Source: JAAYJR01 sp964540755 (GTDB lineage: Bacteria > Bacteroidota > Bacteroidia > Bacteroidales > Prolixibacteraceae). From it: DNA of 21,010 nt. The stretch is taken from assembly GCA_964540755.1 (NCBI GenBank), contig CAZIOB010000054.1, positions 1 to 21,010 of the forward strand. The letters run 5' to 3'. The position numbers and the translations under genes were made by a program. Within the stretch, counting starts at the first letter, position 1. The number at the start of each line of letters is the position of its first letter. Below are positions 8,182 to 17,336 of the stretch, piece after piece. Below the pieces are notes generated by a model. It saw only the letters and a program-made list of their open reading frames with translations, was not told the origin of the DNA and searched no databases.

Positions 8182-9210
8182 TTACCTGAAATTTACTACA
8201 AAAGTGGAAAGTATCAGCACAACAATACCAATGAACAAAACCACAATGGTTTTTTGGGATACACCCTTCCATTCTTTCAAAAACAGGCCCCAGATATTAC
8301 TAAAGGCAATATTGAGAGCCATTAAAATACTCCATCCGTAAACGCTCATTTCCGGTGGCAGCTGACTCTTTCCCATTCCAAAGAAATGAAACTGCAGGAA
8401 CCAGAGAAATCCGGCCAGGAAAGTGAAAAACAGATTATTAAGGAAAATTTTGCCAGGAACGGAAAAATAATCTTTGCCGGATCCGTTTTTTATATTCAGG
8501 TATAAACAGTAAATAAAATTAGTTGCAAATCCCCCAAGGAGAATATATATCATAGAGGGATTATTGACATATAGTGGATTGGTTCCATATCCGGCAGCAA
8601 CTTCAGCTATTGGTATTGCCGCTTCAAAGCCGAAATTCATGCATGCGCTCATTATACCTGCAAGGACAGCTATGAGCAGTCCTTTTTTAAGCGCAAATTC
8701 CTTAACTGCTGCTTTCCTGTCTTCTTCAGACAATCCTTTTGATTTCAGGGCTCCGGCATACCCGATCACGGCAATTCCCGCTACACAAACAGCCACGCCT
8801 ATCAGTGTCAGGATTCCGGCACGGGTGGAAAGGAGACTCTCACCTGCTACAATGGGAGGGATAAGTGTGCCAAAAGCAGCGCAAAATCCCAGCGCAATGC
8901 TTTGTCCCAGCGCTACACCAAGATACCTTATGCTCAGTCCGAATGTTAAACCGCCAACCCCCCATAACGCACCAAACATCATAGCCATCCATTTAGCCTG
9001 GGAAGGCGCTTCGGACAGGATATTCATAAGTGTTCCCCCGGGAACGGTCAGGATGGCAAAGATCCATGGAGCTATGAGCCATGCAGCTACACCCTGACTA
9101 ATCCAGTAGGATTCCCATGCCCATGATTTTACTTTTTTAAAGGGAACATAAAAACTTGCGGCACCGACAGAGCCGATAGCAATCAATAAAATTCCGTAAA
9201 CAGGATTCAT
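8182..9210 (-). CDS. rhaT: L-rhamnose/proton symporter
   Basis: 342 residues (E. coli RhaT has 344), an inner-membrane protein with about ten hydrophobic segments. It imports L-rhamnose with a proton. Recognisable parts are the N-terminal MNPVYGILLIAIGSVGAASF followed by VPFKKVKSWAWESYW (22-36), GALWGVGGLTFGLSIRYLGV, the long cytoplasmic loop rich in charged residues near the middle (KSKGLSEEDRKAAVKEFA), MNFGFEAAIPIA, and LWFLQFHFFGMG plus WSILMALNIAFSNIWGLFLKEWKG near the end. It starts 23 nt after the stop of the glycosidase gene and is followed by rhaM, which supports co-expression of glycan hydrolysis and sugar uptake. The family is specific enough that rhamnose (or a close 6-deoxysugar) is the expected cargo. 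Confidence 0.97.
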   Translation of the reverse strand: MNPVYGILLIAIGSVGAASFYVPFKKVKSWAWESYWISQGVAAWLIAPWIFAILTVPGGTLMNILSEAPSQAKWMAMMFGALWGVGGLTFGLSIRYLGVALGQSIALGFCAAFGTLIPPIVAGESLLSTRAGILTLIGVAVCVAGIAVIGYAGALKSKGLSEEDRKAAVKEFALKKGLLIAVLAGIMSACMNFGFEAAIPIAEVAAGYGTNPLYVNNPSMIYILLGGFATNFIYCLYLNIKNGSGKDYFSVPGKIFLNNLFFTFLAGFLWFLQFHFFGMGKSQLPPEMSVYGWSILMALNIAFSNIWGLFLKEWKGVSQKTIVVLFIGIVVLILSTFVVNFR

Positions 9211-9233
9211 GTCAATTTATAATTTATTATTTA

Positions 9234-11180
9234 TTACTGATGATTTATTATTTTTCTTATCAGAATGACCCAGTCTTTATCAGGGTTATCAGGCGCCCCG
9301 GATAATTCTGTAATTTTTCCGCCTTTAACAAATTCCTTTTTCCCTTTTTGCAGATTGCCTCCGTTTCTAGGGTCATACCATCTGACCCGAAATCCCCCGT
9401 CAATGCCTTTTACGGCTGGGTCTTTCAGATTAATGCTGCCACTCCCCTCTTTAAGGTAAACAATATAAAGTTCACCTGGTATTGCCAGGCAATAATCCCG
9501 GTCAGAAACAAGTTCATCATGATTTTCAGTTTTCCGGAGAGGAATTTCATGATTTTTGAAAAAGTCCGTTAAATGACGGCACTGATCCCAGAAAAGATCC
9601 CGGGAAGCATAATCCTGACAAGTCAGGTCCGAATGGGGATGGTCATAACCAAAATACCACTCAGTACCCCATGCTCCGGCCATAAAAGCACCCCACAATC
9701 CGTTTTTCCTTGCGTTATTATGTTCCGGGTTTTCTGAATCGGTAAGTAAAGCGTTTCTTGCATCTCCCGGTTCATCAACAGCAACAGCCCATTGCTTTCC
9801 CGCTTCTTTAGAAAGATTCAGCCATTTCAGCGTATGGTCATGAACATTGCTGAAGTCAGGCCTGTTTGTCTGCAATGATACGCCGCTGTATTTTGTGTCA
9901 GGACCCAAAATATCATTGAACGGAGCACCGTTATGAATAACTATGTGGTGATTATAAGGATCAATGGTATTTATATATTCAGCTGCAGCTAAACGCTGAC
10001 AAGTATTCATGGGGGGCGTGGGAGGATTTCCCCAGTCGCCGTTTTCTTCCCCTACATTCCAGTTTAATGCAAGATGATGGCCAAAGCGTGCAATCAGTTC
10101 CCGGTAATATAATTGCGTTAGCGCACCAATGGCTCCGTTGTCAAGAAGTCCCTGATTCTCAGCCTCCAGAGTTTTAAAATGAAGAAACATGCCCCTTTTA
10201 TCGGCATATTCAAATACTATTTCCCACTGGTCAAGTTTTGAACAGTCGAACCTGTCCCATGTATCATAATCTACATAAGGAAAAACATTTCTGTCATCTC
10301 CGCCTATGTTATTGGTAATAAAGGAAAAAACATTCATTCCTTTTTGTGAAAGGTAATTGATTGCCCCAATGATCTCTTTTCCTTTCTCCACCTGCCATGT
10401 GGGATCACCCGGTGAAAAGTGTTTAAGGTGAGGTTCCCAGGTTTTTACCAATTCATCTTTATGACCGTCATTTTTGAAATTACCGTCAAAATCATCATAT
10501 GCAAGGAAGTTTTCCGGTGCATCAGGACCGACCTTCAGAAAATACTCCCCGGTTTCGGCAAACTGCAGATAACGGCTGCCGTTATACTGCAATCTTCCTT
10601 TTGATCGCAGGTCTCTACCCTTTTTGTCCGTATCTGTAATTTCAAAACTCCCTTCAACGCCATTGAAATATTCAGCGCCTGACCCTGCATCCTGTCGAAG
10701 TCGCACAGCCAGCCAGTTACCCTTTCTGAAGCTTACTCTATATTCCCATATTCCCGTTTCATCCGGGGCAAAATGCACTCGCCATTTATTCCCTCTGATT
10801 GCAGATGTTTCGGCAGCATTGCCATCAGCAGCAAAATAACCCGGGACTTTATATGTTTTTCCTGAGTTATTATGTGTGAAAAAAACATCAAGTCGGTAAT
10901 TCATGAAAGGGTTAAACTCATCAGTTTCAGAACATTCCGGTCCTTCGAAAGTCAAAGTAACTTTATGCCATTTTTTTAGCTCTCCCGAAATCTCCGGTCT
11001 GTTTTGAAGCAGCGGAGCTTTGTAAATTACTTCCCCTGATTTTATTTTTTCATTCTTCCCGTTGCAGGGATTTATGAAAGGAAGGTTGCCATTAGCAGGA
11101 AAAATCAAAGCCGGATTAAGCATTAGTATTGTTACTAATATTCCCGGGATTAAATAGTATAATAAAGAGTTTTTAATCAT
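9234..11180 (-). CDS. Secreted DUF5060/DUF4038-like glycoside hydrolase
   Basis: 648 residues from the ATG at 11180, preferred because it directly begins a signal peptide (1-29, hydrophobic core about 6-28) and lies 10 nt after the sulfatase stop. An upstream in-frame ATG at 11234 would add 18 polar residues and overlap the sulfatase by 44 nt. After the signal comes a DUF5060 beta-sandwich (about 64-185: HKVTLTFEGP, NPFMNYRLDVFFTH, FAPDETGIWEYRVSF), then a TIM barrel (about 230-545), then a small beta domain (about 550-645) like the collagen-binding-type domain usual in this architecture. Candidate acid/base E378 or E379 (NWNVGEENGD) and nucleophile E470 (VDEPGDA) sit at the ends of the expected strands. 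Relatives include apiosidase-like and other glycosidases, so the substrate is open. The operon position before rhaT suggests it acts on a rhamnose-containing glycan. Confidence 0.85.
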   Translation of the reverse strand: MIKNSLLYYLIPGILVTILMLNPALIFPANGNLPFINPCNGKNEKIKSGEVIYKAPLLQNRPEISGELKKWHKVTLTFEGPECSETDEFNPFMNYRLDVFFTHNNSGKTYKVPGYFAADGNAAETSAIRGNKWRVHFAPDETGIWEYRVSFRKGNWLAVRLRQDAGSGAEYFNGVEGSFEITDTDKKGRDLRSKGRLQYNGSRYLQFAETGEYFLKVGPDAPENFLAYDDFDGNFKNDGHKDELVKTWEPHLKHFSPGDPTWQVEKGKEIIGAINYLSQKGMNVFSFITNNIGGDDRNVFPYVDYDTWDRFDCSKLDQWEIVFEYADKRGMFLHFKTLEAENQGLLDNGAIGALTQLYYRELIARFGHHLALNWNVGEENGDWGNPPTPPMNTCQRLAAAEYINTIDPYNHHIVIHNGAPFNDILGPDTKYSGVSLQTNRPDFSNVHDHTLKWLNLSKEAGKQWAVAVDEPGDARNALLTDSENPEHNNARKNGLWGAFMAGAWGTEWYFGYDHPHSDLTCQDYASRDLFWDQCRHLTDFFKNHEIPLRKTENHDELVSDRDYCLAIPGELYIVYLKEGSGSINLKDPAVKGIDGGFRVRWYDPRNGGNLQKGKKEFVKGGKITELSGAPDNPDKDWVILIRKIINHQ

Positions 11181-11190
11181 TGATATTTTT

Positions 11191-12660
11191 TTATCTTCCC
11201 GGGTGCTGGCCCCAGATTTTTCTTTTTGATTCATTGAAATCCGGATTCCTGACAGGGAATCGGGCGCCCGTATTTTCCTGCAATGTTTTCAATCCGGCTT
11301 TCAGTTCTTCCAGTTTTTCAGGATTGCTTTCTGCCAGATTATTCGATTCAGAAATATCATCTTTAATGTTATATAATTCATATGAATGATCTACCAGGTT
11401 TTCAATCAGCTTCCAATTGCCTTTCCTGATAACGCTTTTCGGCACATCGTGATGATAGACAGGATAATGCCAGAACAATGCCCGTTCTGTATCACTGTTT
11501 TTTCCCATGAGTTCAGGTAGAATATTCTTTCCGTCAAGTACTTGTTCCTCTGGTATTTTTCCGCCTGCAAGGGAGACCAGGGTCGGATAAAAATCAACAC
11601 TGCTTATCAAAGCATCCGATATCTGTCCGCCTTCTATTTTTCCCGGCCATCTTACGATAAAAGGCTCACGGATACCTCCCTCATAAACTGTCCCCTTCTC
11701 AGCTCTCAGTGGTACATTTGAAGAGGCTATATAAAGCAGGGGATCATTTTCATAAATATACTGTTTGCTTTGTGCTATTAATGGAATTTCATCAAACCGG
11801 CTTACAAGTCCGCCGTTATCTGAAAAGAAAATAATAACAGTATTTTCTGCAAGTCCCAGTTCATCAAGCTTATCAAGGATACGCCCCACACTTATATCAA
11901 CGCTTTCCACCATAGCTGCATAAACAGCATTACAAGGGTATCCGGCAACCTTTTCCTTCCGGAGATATTTTTCAATGAGGGCGGAATCACTGTCGAGTTG
12001 CACATGAACGTCATAATGAGCCAGGAAAAGAAAGAATGAAGTATCGCTGTTTTCCTCAAGGAAGTTTACACTCATATCTGTAAGGATAGCCGAAAGCGGC
12101 TTCTTGGGGTCGTCGATCTTATATTCAGGTTTGAAGTTGGGATTAAAAAATCCGCCTCCTTTATATTCAAAGGCGTTATCATAGCCTCTTTCTGACGGAT
12201 GGTGCTCATCCTTATGTCCCAGGTGCCATTTGCCGAAATAACCTGTCTTATAACCTGCTTTCTTCATTACCTCGCCGAGGGTGATCAGATCTTCCGGCAG
12301 ATGTTGGGTTCTGTTAACGGGAACGATAACTTCCTCATAAGGCCGCCAGTGGCCGGGTATAAAATCGATTACTCCAACTCTTGCAGGATATTGTCCCGAC
12401 TGTATGCTGGCGCGGGTGGGTGAGCAAACCGGACAGGCAGCGTAGGCACTTGTAAAACGTATTCCCTCTTCGGCCATTCTGGTAAGGCGTGGCGCTTCAT
12501 TAAAACGGTTGCCGTAAACAGGGAGGTCAGCCCAGCCCATGTCATCAGCCAGGATGAACACAATATTAGGTTTGGCTGCTTTTTTCTCTGCTGATTTATC
12601 GCATGAAGAACCAATTAAACAGAATGAAAACAAGCCATATAAAAGATATTTAACTGACAT
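11191..12660 (-). CDS. Secreted S1-family sulfatase, probable lipoprotein
   Basis: 489 residues. A signal with the lipobox-like LIGSSC puts a lipidated Cys at 20, so the protein is probably anchored in the outer or inner membrane facing the periplasm or the medium. Sulfatase hallmarks follow: metal-binding D39-D40 (ILADDMGW), the formylglycine motif CSPTRASIQSG with Cys79 and Arg83 (C-x-P-x-R), GKWHLG (143-148), AHYDVH (214-219), SDNGG (280-284) and K322 after PLR. All catalytic parts appear intact; maturation requires a formylglycine-generating or anaerobic maturase enzyme that is not in this window. It is the first gene of the minus-strand series ending in rhaA, so a sulfate ester on a rhamnose-containing glycan (ulvan-like or an exopolysaccharide) is a reasonable guess. 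The exact S1 subfamily cannot be assigned by eye. Confidence 0.95.
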   Translation of the reverse strand: MSVKYLLYGLFSFCLIGSSCDKSAEKKAAKPNIVFILADDMGWADLPVYGNRFNEAPRLTRMAEEGIRFTSAYAACPVCSPTRASIQSGQYPARVGVIDFIPGHWRPYEEVIVPVNRTQHLPEDLITLGEVMKKAGYKTGYFGKWHLGHKDEHHPSERGYDNAFEYKGGGFFNPNFKPEYKIDDPKKPLSAILTDMSVNFLEENSDTSFFLFLAHYDVHVQLDSDSALIEKYLRKEKVAGYPCNAVYAAMVESVDISVGRILDKLDELGLAENTVIIFFSDNGGLVSRFDEIPLIAQSKQYIYENDPLLYIASSNVPLRAEKGTVYEGGIREPFIVRWPGKIEGGQISDALISSVDFYPTLVSLAGGKIPEEQVLDGKNILPELMGKNSDTERALFWHYPVYHHDVPKSVIRKGNWKLIENLVDHSYELYNIKDDISESNNLAESNPEKLEELKAGLKTLQENTGARFPVRNPDFNESKRKIWGQHPGR

Positions 12661-12870
12661 ATCTCAAAATTTTACATAGAGTGAAACAAAAATTATCAGG
12701 TACATTTTTCGCATTCATACAATCCAGAATTAATATTTTTTTAAGGTCTTCTCTCTTGCTGATAATACCGACAACGTTCCTTATCTTCAATCAGTGAGAT
12801 CCTATATTTAGCCAGGCGATCCTTCCTCATTTTGATGTCCTATTGAATAATCAAATTTCGATTGATATAT

Positions 12871-12897
12871 CTCTTCAGTTTTCTGTGAAGAGTTTTT
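12871..12897 (+). terminator. Orphan terminator-like hairpin
   Basis: CTCTTCA (12871-12877) and TGAAGAG (12886-12892) form a perfect 7-bp stem with an 8-nt loop, followed at once by TTTTT (12893-12897). This is the form of an intrinsic terminator for plus-strand transcription, yet no plus-strand gene lies between it and the divergent sulfatase start. It may end a small RNA, remain from a lost gene, or stop antisense transcription. Confidence 0.4.
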
Positions 12898-13113
12898 ATG
12901 ATCGGATCATCCTTATTATGTTGAAGACCGGAAAAACAAAACATGTGAAAATACAAATTTTTAAAAGATAATCATTAATAATCTCTATTTTTCCAGCAAT
13001 TCAGGGATTAAGTTTTTTCCTATCACATTTGCCAGAGATGTTCCCTAATGGCCATTATTATTCATCATAGCAAAATATTGATATTATTTTTCAGGTATAT
13101 GCTGAAAATTATT

Positions 13114-13128
13114 TTTAGTTTAACTAAA
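13114..13128. promoter_or_regulatory. 15-bp palindrome, possible operator
   Basis: TTTAGTT and AACTAAA are perfect inverted repeats round a single T. The size and tight symmetry fit a dimeric regulator's site. It lies about 230 bp before the SDR start and 450 bp before the sulfatase start. In such AT-rich DNA a chance origin cannot be excluded. Confidence 0.25.
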
Positions 13129-13355
13129 TTATAACTCTGAAAGGAAAAGTTGTTTGAATGAAATATTTAGGCTAAAATAGAATCGTAAATAGTGTACGGT
13201 AAAACTTCAAAAGTTTTCATACAGGTTTCTGATATGAAAACCGGATAAGATGTACATTTTGAAAAATTCCTAAAGATGAAACGAACGGTTTTATGTGAGT
13301 TGTCAAAATTATTAATTAATTTATTTACAAGTAATTATAAGATTTATTAGAGTAT

Positions 13356-14066
13356 ATGAAAGTAGCAATTATAACAGGTGCATCAAAAGGCATAGGCAAA
13401 GCCATAGCATTAAGACTGGCAAAACTCAATTATAATATAGTTATTGTTGGCAGGGATAAGCAGTCATTAAAAAATCTCAAAGCTGAAATTAAGAAAGTTG
13501 GAAAAAAATGCCTGGCCATCAAGGCAGATCTAGGTCTGGAGTCTTCCCCTGCAATGATTATCAATGATACCATCCGGCATTTTGGCCAGGTTGATGTTCT
13601 TGTCAACAATGCAGGATTATCTCATTCAGGACCTATTTCCGAAACCGATATTGAAACATGGAATAAATTGTTTATTGTCAATGCCCGGGCTCCGTTTTTC
13701 CTGTGCAGGGAAGCCATACCTGTTTTGAAAAAAAGCAAGAATCCCGTTATCATAAATATCGGATCTGTTGTCAGTTTTAAGGGATATATTAATCAGTCTG
13801 TTTATTCCGCATCGAAACACGCCCTTGCAGGCTTTACCAAAGTGCTGGCAAAAGAAGTGCAGGAAGACGGAATCAGCGTGCATTTGATCTCGCCCGGCGG
13901 AGTGGACACTGAAATGGTACGAGAGATGCGTCCTGACATCGACCATGATCAATTGATACAACCTGAAGAGATCGCTGAAATTGTTGAATTCCTGGTAACC
14001 CGGAAAGGTAAAGGCACAATTGATCATTTTTATATCAGAAGAAAAAGCGGACTGGCATTTGATTGA
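13356..14066 (+). CDS. Short-chain dehydrogenase/reductase
   Basis: 236 residues, a classical single-domain SDR with a Rossmann fold. TGASKGIG (7-14) binds the dinucleotide; NNAG is at 84-87, the catalytic tetrad at N109, S137, Y150 and K154 (YSASK 150-154), and PGGVDTEM (180-187) follows. R33 after the second strand (IVGRD) favours NADP(H). The family reduces or oxidises alcohols and ketones of many kinds, from 3-oxoacyl-ACP to sugars, and nothing in the sequence fixes the substrate; the rhamnose surroundings could mean lactaldehyde or a sugar derivative. It is the only plus-strand gene between two minus-strand series. Its stop TGA (14064-14066) is immediately followed by the complement of the GH106 stop, leaving no room for a terminator. 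Confidence 0.92.
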   Translation: MKVAIITGASKGIGKAIALRLAKLNYNIVIVGRDKQSLKNLKAEIKKVGKKCLAIKADLGLESSPAMIINDTIRHFGQVDVLVNNAGLSHSGPISETDIETWNKLFIVNARAPFFLCREAIPVLKKSKNPVIINIGSVVSFKGYINQSVYSASKHALAGFTKVLAKEVQEDGISVHLISPGGVDTEMVREMRPDIDHDQLIQPEEIAEIVEFLVTRKGKGTIDHFYIRRKSGLAFD

Positions 14067-17000
14067 TTAATTTTCTATCTCAACAGTCACCGGTCCCAAT
14101 AGTCCCGAAACATATGGCTCTTCCCCCTCCCTGATGTCATCAACCACTGTCCATGTATATCTTTCCTCTTCAGGGAGCATTTTATCCCTGATGAGTCTGT
14201 TTCTCCAGAGATTAACGACTTCAATCTCCAGATCATTTTTCCCCTGCTGTAAAATACCTGTCACACTTAAACGGTAAGGAGCGATCCAAACTCCGCCGAT
14301 TTCCTTGCCGTTAAGTTTTGCTTCGGCCATTACGGCCACCTTCCCGAGATTGATATAAAAATCCTCATTTTCAGGTATTGCCGGCATATTGAAGCTTGTC
14401 CGGTAAACTGCTGTTCCCGAGTAATATTTTATCTTTTCATTCTCCGATTCCGACCAATACTTAAGAGTTGCAAATGTTTGTGTTTCAGCAGGACCAATAT
14501 CTTTATTGACAAAATCAACTCTGAAAGGACTGTCAATGGTTGCAATAACTTGAAATCCCGGGAAGTTGGTCTTGTGGCCATTATTTATCATTTTATTGTC
14601 AGAATTTGTGAAAACTATAAACCAGCTTCTGTGGCCTTCCATTTTCAGAGGGACTACTGTTCTGCCGTCAGCTTCTGAATAATCTCTTAAATGACGGATC
14701 TCGCCTGTTACGGCATCCCAGAGTTGCGGTTTTAATCCTGATACACGAAACGAGGGACTTATGTCAATCTCTTTTTCCGACTGGTTAGTGATAAAATATA
14801 TCTCCATTCCCGGCATTGTCCTGTGTGTCCATAATACGGGAGCATCCCCTGCATCCACATCTTTTCCGGTATCCAGCATTTCAAATACTGTTTCAAGATC
14901 ATGTCCGTCCATTACCATGCCTTCACCATAATTATTGATCATTTTGCCATCAAGATATTCTCCTGACCATAATTCAGATGCCAGCTCTTTAACCTGTTCA
15001 TCACATTGCGGATAATTTTGCAGACTCGGGGATTTTAATGGCTTCGGACCGAGGACCACCCCACCCTGCTCTACGAGCTGGCTAATTTTTGCCAGAACTT
15101 CAGGACGCATAGTTTTTAGCGTAGGTAATACCATTACACTATAGCTCATACCGTCAGGAAAAATAAATTTGCCGTCTTGTACAGACATGCGGTTCATTAT
15201 TACCTCTGCATTGATATAATCATACGAATATCCATCGGGAATTTCCGGATCACGACCGCCCGTCATTATTGGAGCGCTTTCGCCAATAAAATAACAAACA
15301 TCGGCAGCATACCGGCCTTTCTGCAACAAGTGCTGGCATCTCCTCAGATAATCGAAATAATTATCTGCCTGTCCGAACCATGTATTATGGCGGTTAAACT
15401 CAGTACTGAACCATGCATTCATTCCGGGTACCCTGTTATCATCGGGCTGCTGTATATAAAGGTGCAGCACAAAATGGTTTATTCCCTCGGTAAATGACCA
15501 GTCGCCCCGTTTTTTCAAAACTGCAGGATGCCGCAAATAAGCTTTTCCGGCAGCAGTGAATGCTTCAGCAGAGGTTCTTCCCTTTCCATATGTATGGGAA
15601 GTAGAGGAAGAAGCTTTACATTCAATATTTCCAAGAGTACCTTCATTCCAGAACTCACCTGCAATAAGACTCGATTGGCCCCCGTACATCATGAATTCGG
15701 ACGGAAATCCCCAGTGTCCGTAATTCTCAAGCCATGTTTTCAGGTTATTCCTTTCGCTTTCCTCCCTGAGTCCACCGACATACTCATATGCTATATCATC
15801 AGCCACTGCACGCCTCATATCCCAGAGGAAGCGCTCCGATTCCTCAACACTTCCAACAATTCTTCCCGATAAAACTGGTAAATATTTAACAGGATCATAA
15901 CCATACTTTTCCCTGAACTTATTCTCATAATCGTCAGTCCAGTTCTGCGATCCCATCTCATAACTATCAGCTATCACATATTTAAAGGCAGATTTACTCT
16001 CTTCAGGGATCCTTTTCAGTAGCTCGCCTACAAAATTATCGAAGTGGATCTTTACCAGTTCGCTGTTCATCTTATCAATTTCATAACCTCTTCCCTGTGG
16101 TGCCGATGGTGAATTCATCGTGCCCGTGGGAGTCATCCCGATCCTCATTACAATCCACTCACCTTCCGGAACATCCCAGACAAGTTGTCCCTTATCATCA
16201 ACTTTACCGGAAATATCAATTACATTATTTACAAGTAAATATTTATCAGTAATATCCTCCTGTATTTCCCATACATAAGTATCCCATTCAGGAGTCGGGG
16301 TCGGATGCATTTTCCCAAGCTGTTTTTCAATATAACGATCAAGCACAGCAGCTTCAGAGATATTTATTTCTGAGAATCCGGCTTCATCCGGGTTGCCTGC
16401 AAAATCATCATAAACCAATTTAAATTTATCTGACTTTGTTTCAGGGATGGACATTGCAAGTTCACCATAGGGTATCGGACCGACATTTACGGACATATTG
16501 CTACGGTCGAATAAAAATGTGCTGATTGATTTTTCCTGTCCGTTGATCCGTGCAAAGAGTTCACAATTGCACTTCACGGGACTTGCCGGAGCGATCGTCA
16601 ATTGACGTGCTGTAATCGGTTCCTTCAGTTCAAATTCAAATATGATCTCTGATTTTATTTTCGGTTCAAAATTTACTGATGTTGAAATGTTGTTATCGGT
16701 AATATTTTCAGTATTTGGTCTGACCGGAACAGTTGTAATCTTTTTTGCAAGTGTCCTTAAGTCCCTGTTCTCCGACCCGGGCATTCTGAATGCAAGAGTA
16801 TGTGTATCCTGGAATTCATCCTTTGGTTTAGGTAGTAAAATTTTAACCTCTGCCGGTCCTGATACTTTTGTCTCGCTATACGTCAGATAACGCATAGCCA
16901 TGTCCGGTTTGACCCAGGGACCGCCAGACTGGCTCCATCCGGGACAGTTGAATGTTCCAATATCAACTCCGATCCGGTGACCTTCAGTAACGGCATGAAT

Positions 17001-17336
17001 CATACAATCCCACCACTCATCACTGAACAGGGGTACCCTTCCATCCACACCCGCAGGATTGATATTGCCGATCAGGGCAGCTCCGATCCCTGCTTCTTTC
17101 ATGGCTTCCAGGTCTTTGGTGATACCTTCTTTTGAGATATCATCATTGATCCAGTACCAGTAGCACCAGAGAGTATTATCCTCTGCCGGAGTCCGGAAGT
17201 TTTCAATTATCGAACTGAATTTTTCATCCGGTATTTGTCCTTTATCGCCGCAAGAGAAGAGCAGTGATAAGAAAAAGACTACTTCGAATATGAGCTTAAG
17301 GAAGATTATATTTTTCATGGATTTACCGTATTTCAC
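14067..17336 (-). CDS. GH106 alpha-L-rhamnosidase, probable lipoprotein
   Basis: 1089 residues if started at GTG 17336, which overlaps the upstream stop as GTGA. An ATG six codons later (17318) gives a cleaner signal peptide and is a serious alternative. The hydrophobic stretch ends in LLFSC (25-29), a fair lipobox. The GH106 character shows in NTLWCYWYWINDDISKEGI (54-72), GTFNCPGWSQSGGPWV (127-142), IADSYEMGSQNW (455-466), GGQSSLIAGEFWNEG (552-566) and RTSAEAFTAAG (587-597). E460, E561 and E591 are candidate catalytic residues, by analogy with the glutamates I recall for Bacteroides BT0986. The last 130 residues form a GH2-like sugar-binding beta domain (LNGKEIGGVWIAPYRL). The family removes terminal alpha-L-rhamnose from pectin side chains and other glycans outside the cytoplasm. 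The length is normal for the family. Confidence 0.93.
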   Translation of the reverse strand: MKYGKSMKNIIFLKLIFEVVFFLSLLFSCGDKGQIPDEKFSSIIENFRTPAEDNTLWCYWYWINDDISKEGITKDLEAMKEAGIGAALIGNINPAGVDGRVPLFSDEWWDCMIHAVTEGHRIGVDIGTFNCPGWSQSGGPWVKPDMAMRYLTYSETKVSGPAEVKILLPKPKDEFQDTHTLAFRMPGSENRDLRTLAKKITTVPVRPNTENITDNNISTSVNFEPKIKSEIIFEFELKEPITARQLTIAPASPVKCNCELFARINGQEKSISTFLFDRSNMSVNVGPIPYGELAMSIPETKSDKFKLVYDDFAGNPDEAGFSEINISEAAVLDRYIEKQLGKMHPTPTPEWDTYVWEIQEDITDKYLLVNNVIDISGKVDDKGQLVWDVPEGEWIVMRIGMTPTGTMNSPSAPQGRGYEIDKMNSELVKIHFDNFVGELLKRIPEESKSAFKYVIADSYEMGSQNWTDDYENKFREKYGYDPVKYLPVLSGRIVGSVEESERFLWDMRRAVADDIAYEYVGGLREESERNNLKTWLENYGHWGFPSEFMMYGGQSSLIAGEFWNEGTLGNIECKASSSTSHTYGKGRTSAEAFTAAGKAYLRHPAVLKKRGDWSFTEGINHFVLHLYIQQPDDNRVPGMNAWFSTEFNRHNTWFGQADNYFDYLRRCQHLLQKGRYAADVCYFIGESAPIMTGGRDPEIPDGYSYDYINAEVIMNRMSVQDGKFIFPDGMSYSVMVLPTLKTMRPEVLAKISQLVEQGGVVLGPKPLKSPSLQNYPQCDEQVKELASELWSGEYLDGKMINNYGEGMVMDGHDLETVFEMLDTGKDVDAGDAPVLWTHRTMPGMEIYFITNQSEKEIDISPSFRVSGLKPQLWDAVTGEIRHLRDYSEADGRTVVPLKMEGHRSWFIVFTNSDNKMINNGHKTNFPGFQVIATIDSPFRVDFVNKDIGPAETQTFATLKYWSESENEKIKYYSGTAVYRTSFNMPAIPENEDFYINLGKVAVMAEAKLNGKEIGGVWIAPYRLSVTGILQQGKNDLEIEVVNLWRNRLIRDKMLPEEERYTWTVVDDIREGEEPYVSGLLGPVTVEIEN

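Larger units (their letters stand above)
12661..13355. other. 695-bp divergent non-coding region between the sulfatase and SDR genes
   Basis: No full gene is seen. The region should hold the promoter of the sulfatase-rha series (minus) and that of the SDR gene (plus). I found no exact TTTG...TAnnTTTG pair for either; a near miss on the minus strand is TAATTTTTG at 12687-12695, one base too long. A 30-codon reading frame on the minus strand (12741-12830, rich in Lys, Arg and Tyr) may be a relic or chance. A terminator-like hairpin and a 15-bp palindrome are listed separately. The right 250 bases are very AT-rich. Confidence 0.45.

Noticed and set aside
11181..11234. Upstream ATG of the DUF5060 glycosidase at 11234
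   Set aside because: It would place 18 polar, charged residues before the signal peptide and overlap the sulfatase by 44 nt; the ATG at 11180 starts the signal peptide directly.
12741..12830. 29-residue minus-strand frame rich in Lys, Arg and Tyr
   Set aside because: Too short to assign, with a stop four codons before its ATG and no recognisable family; kept only as a note in the intergenic entry.
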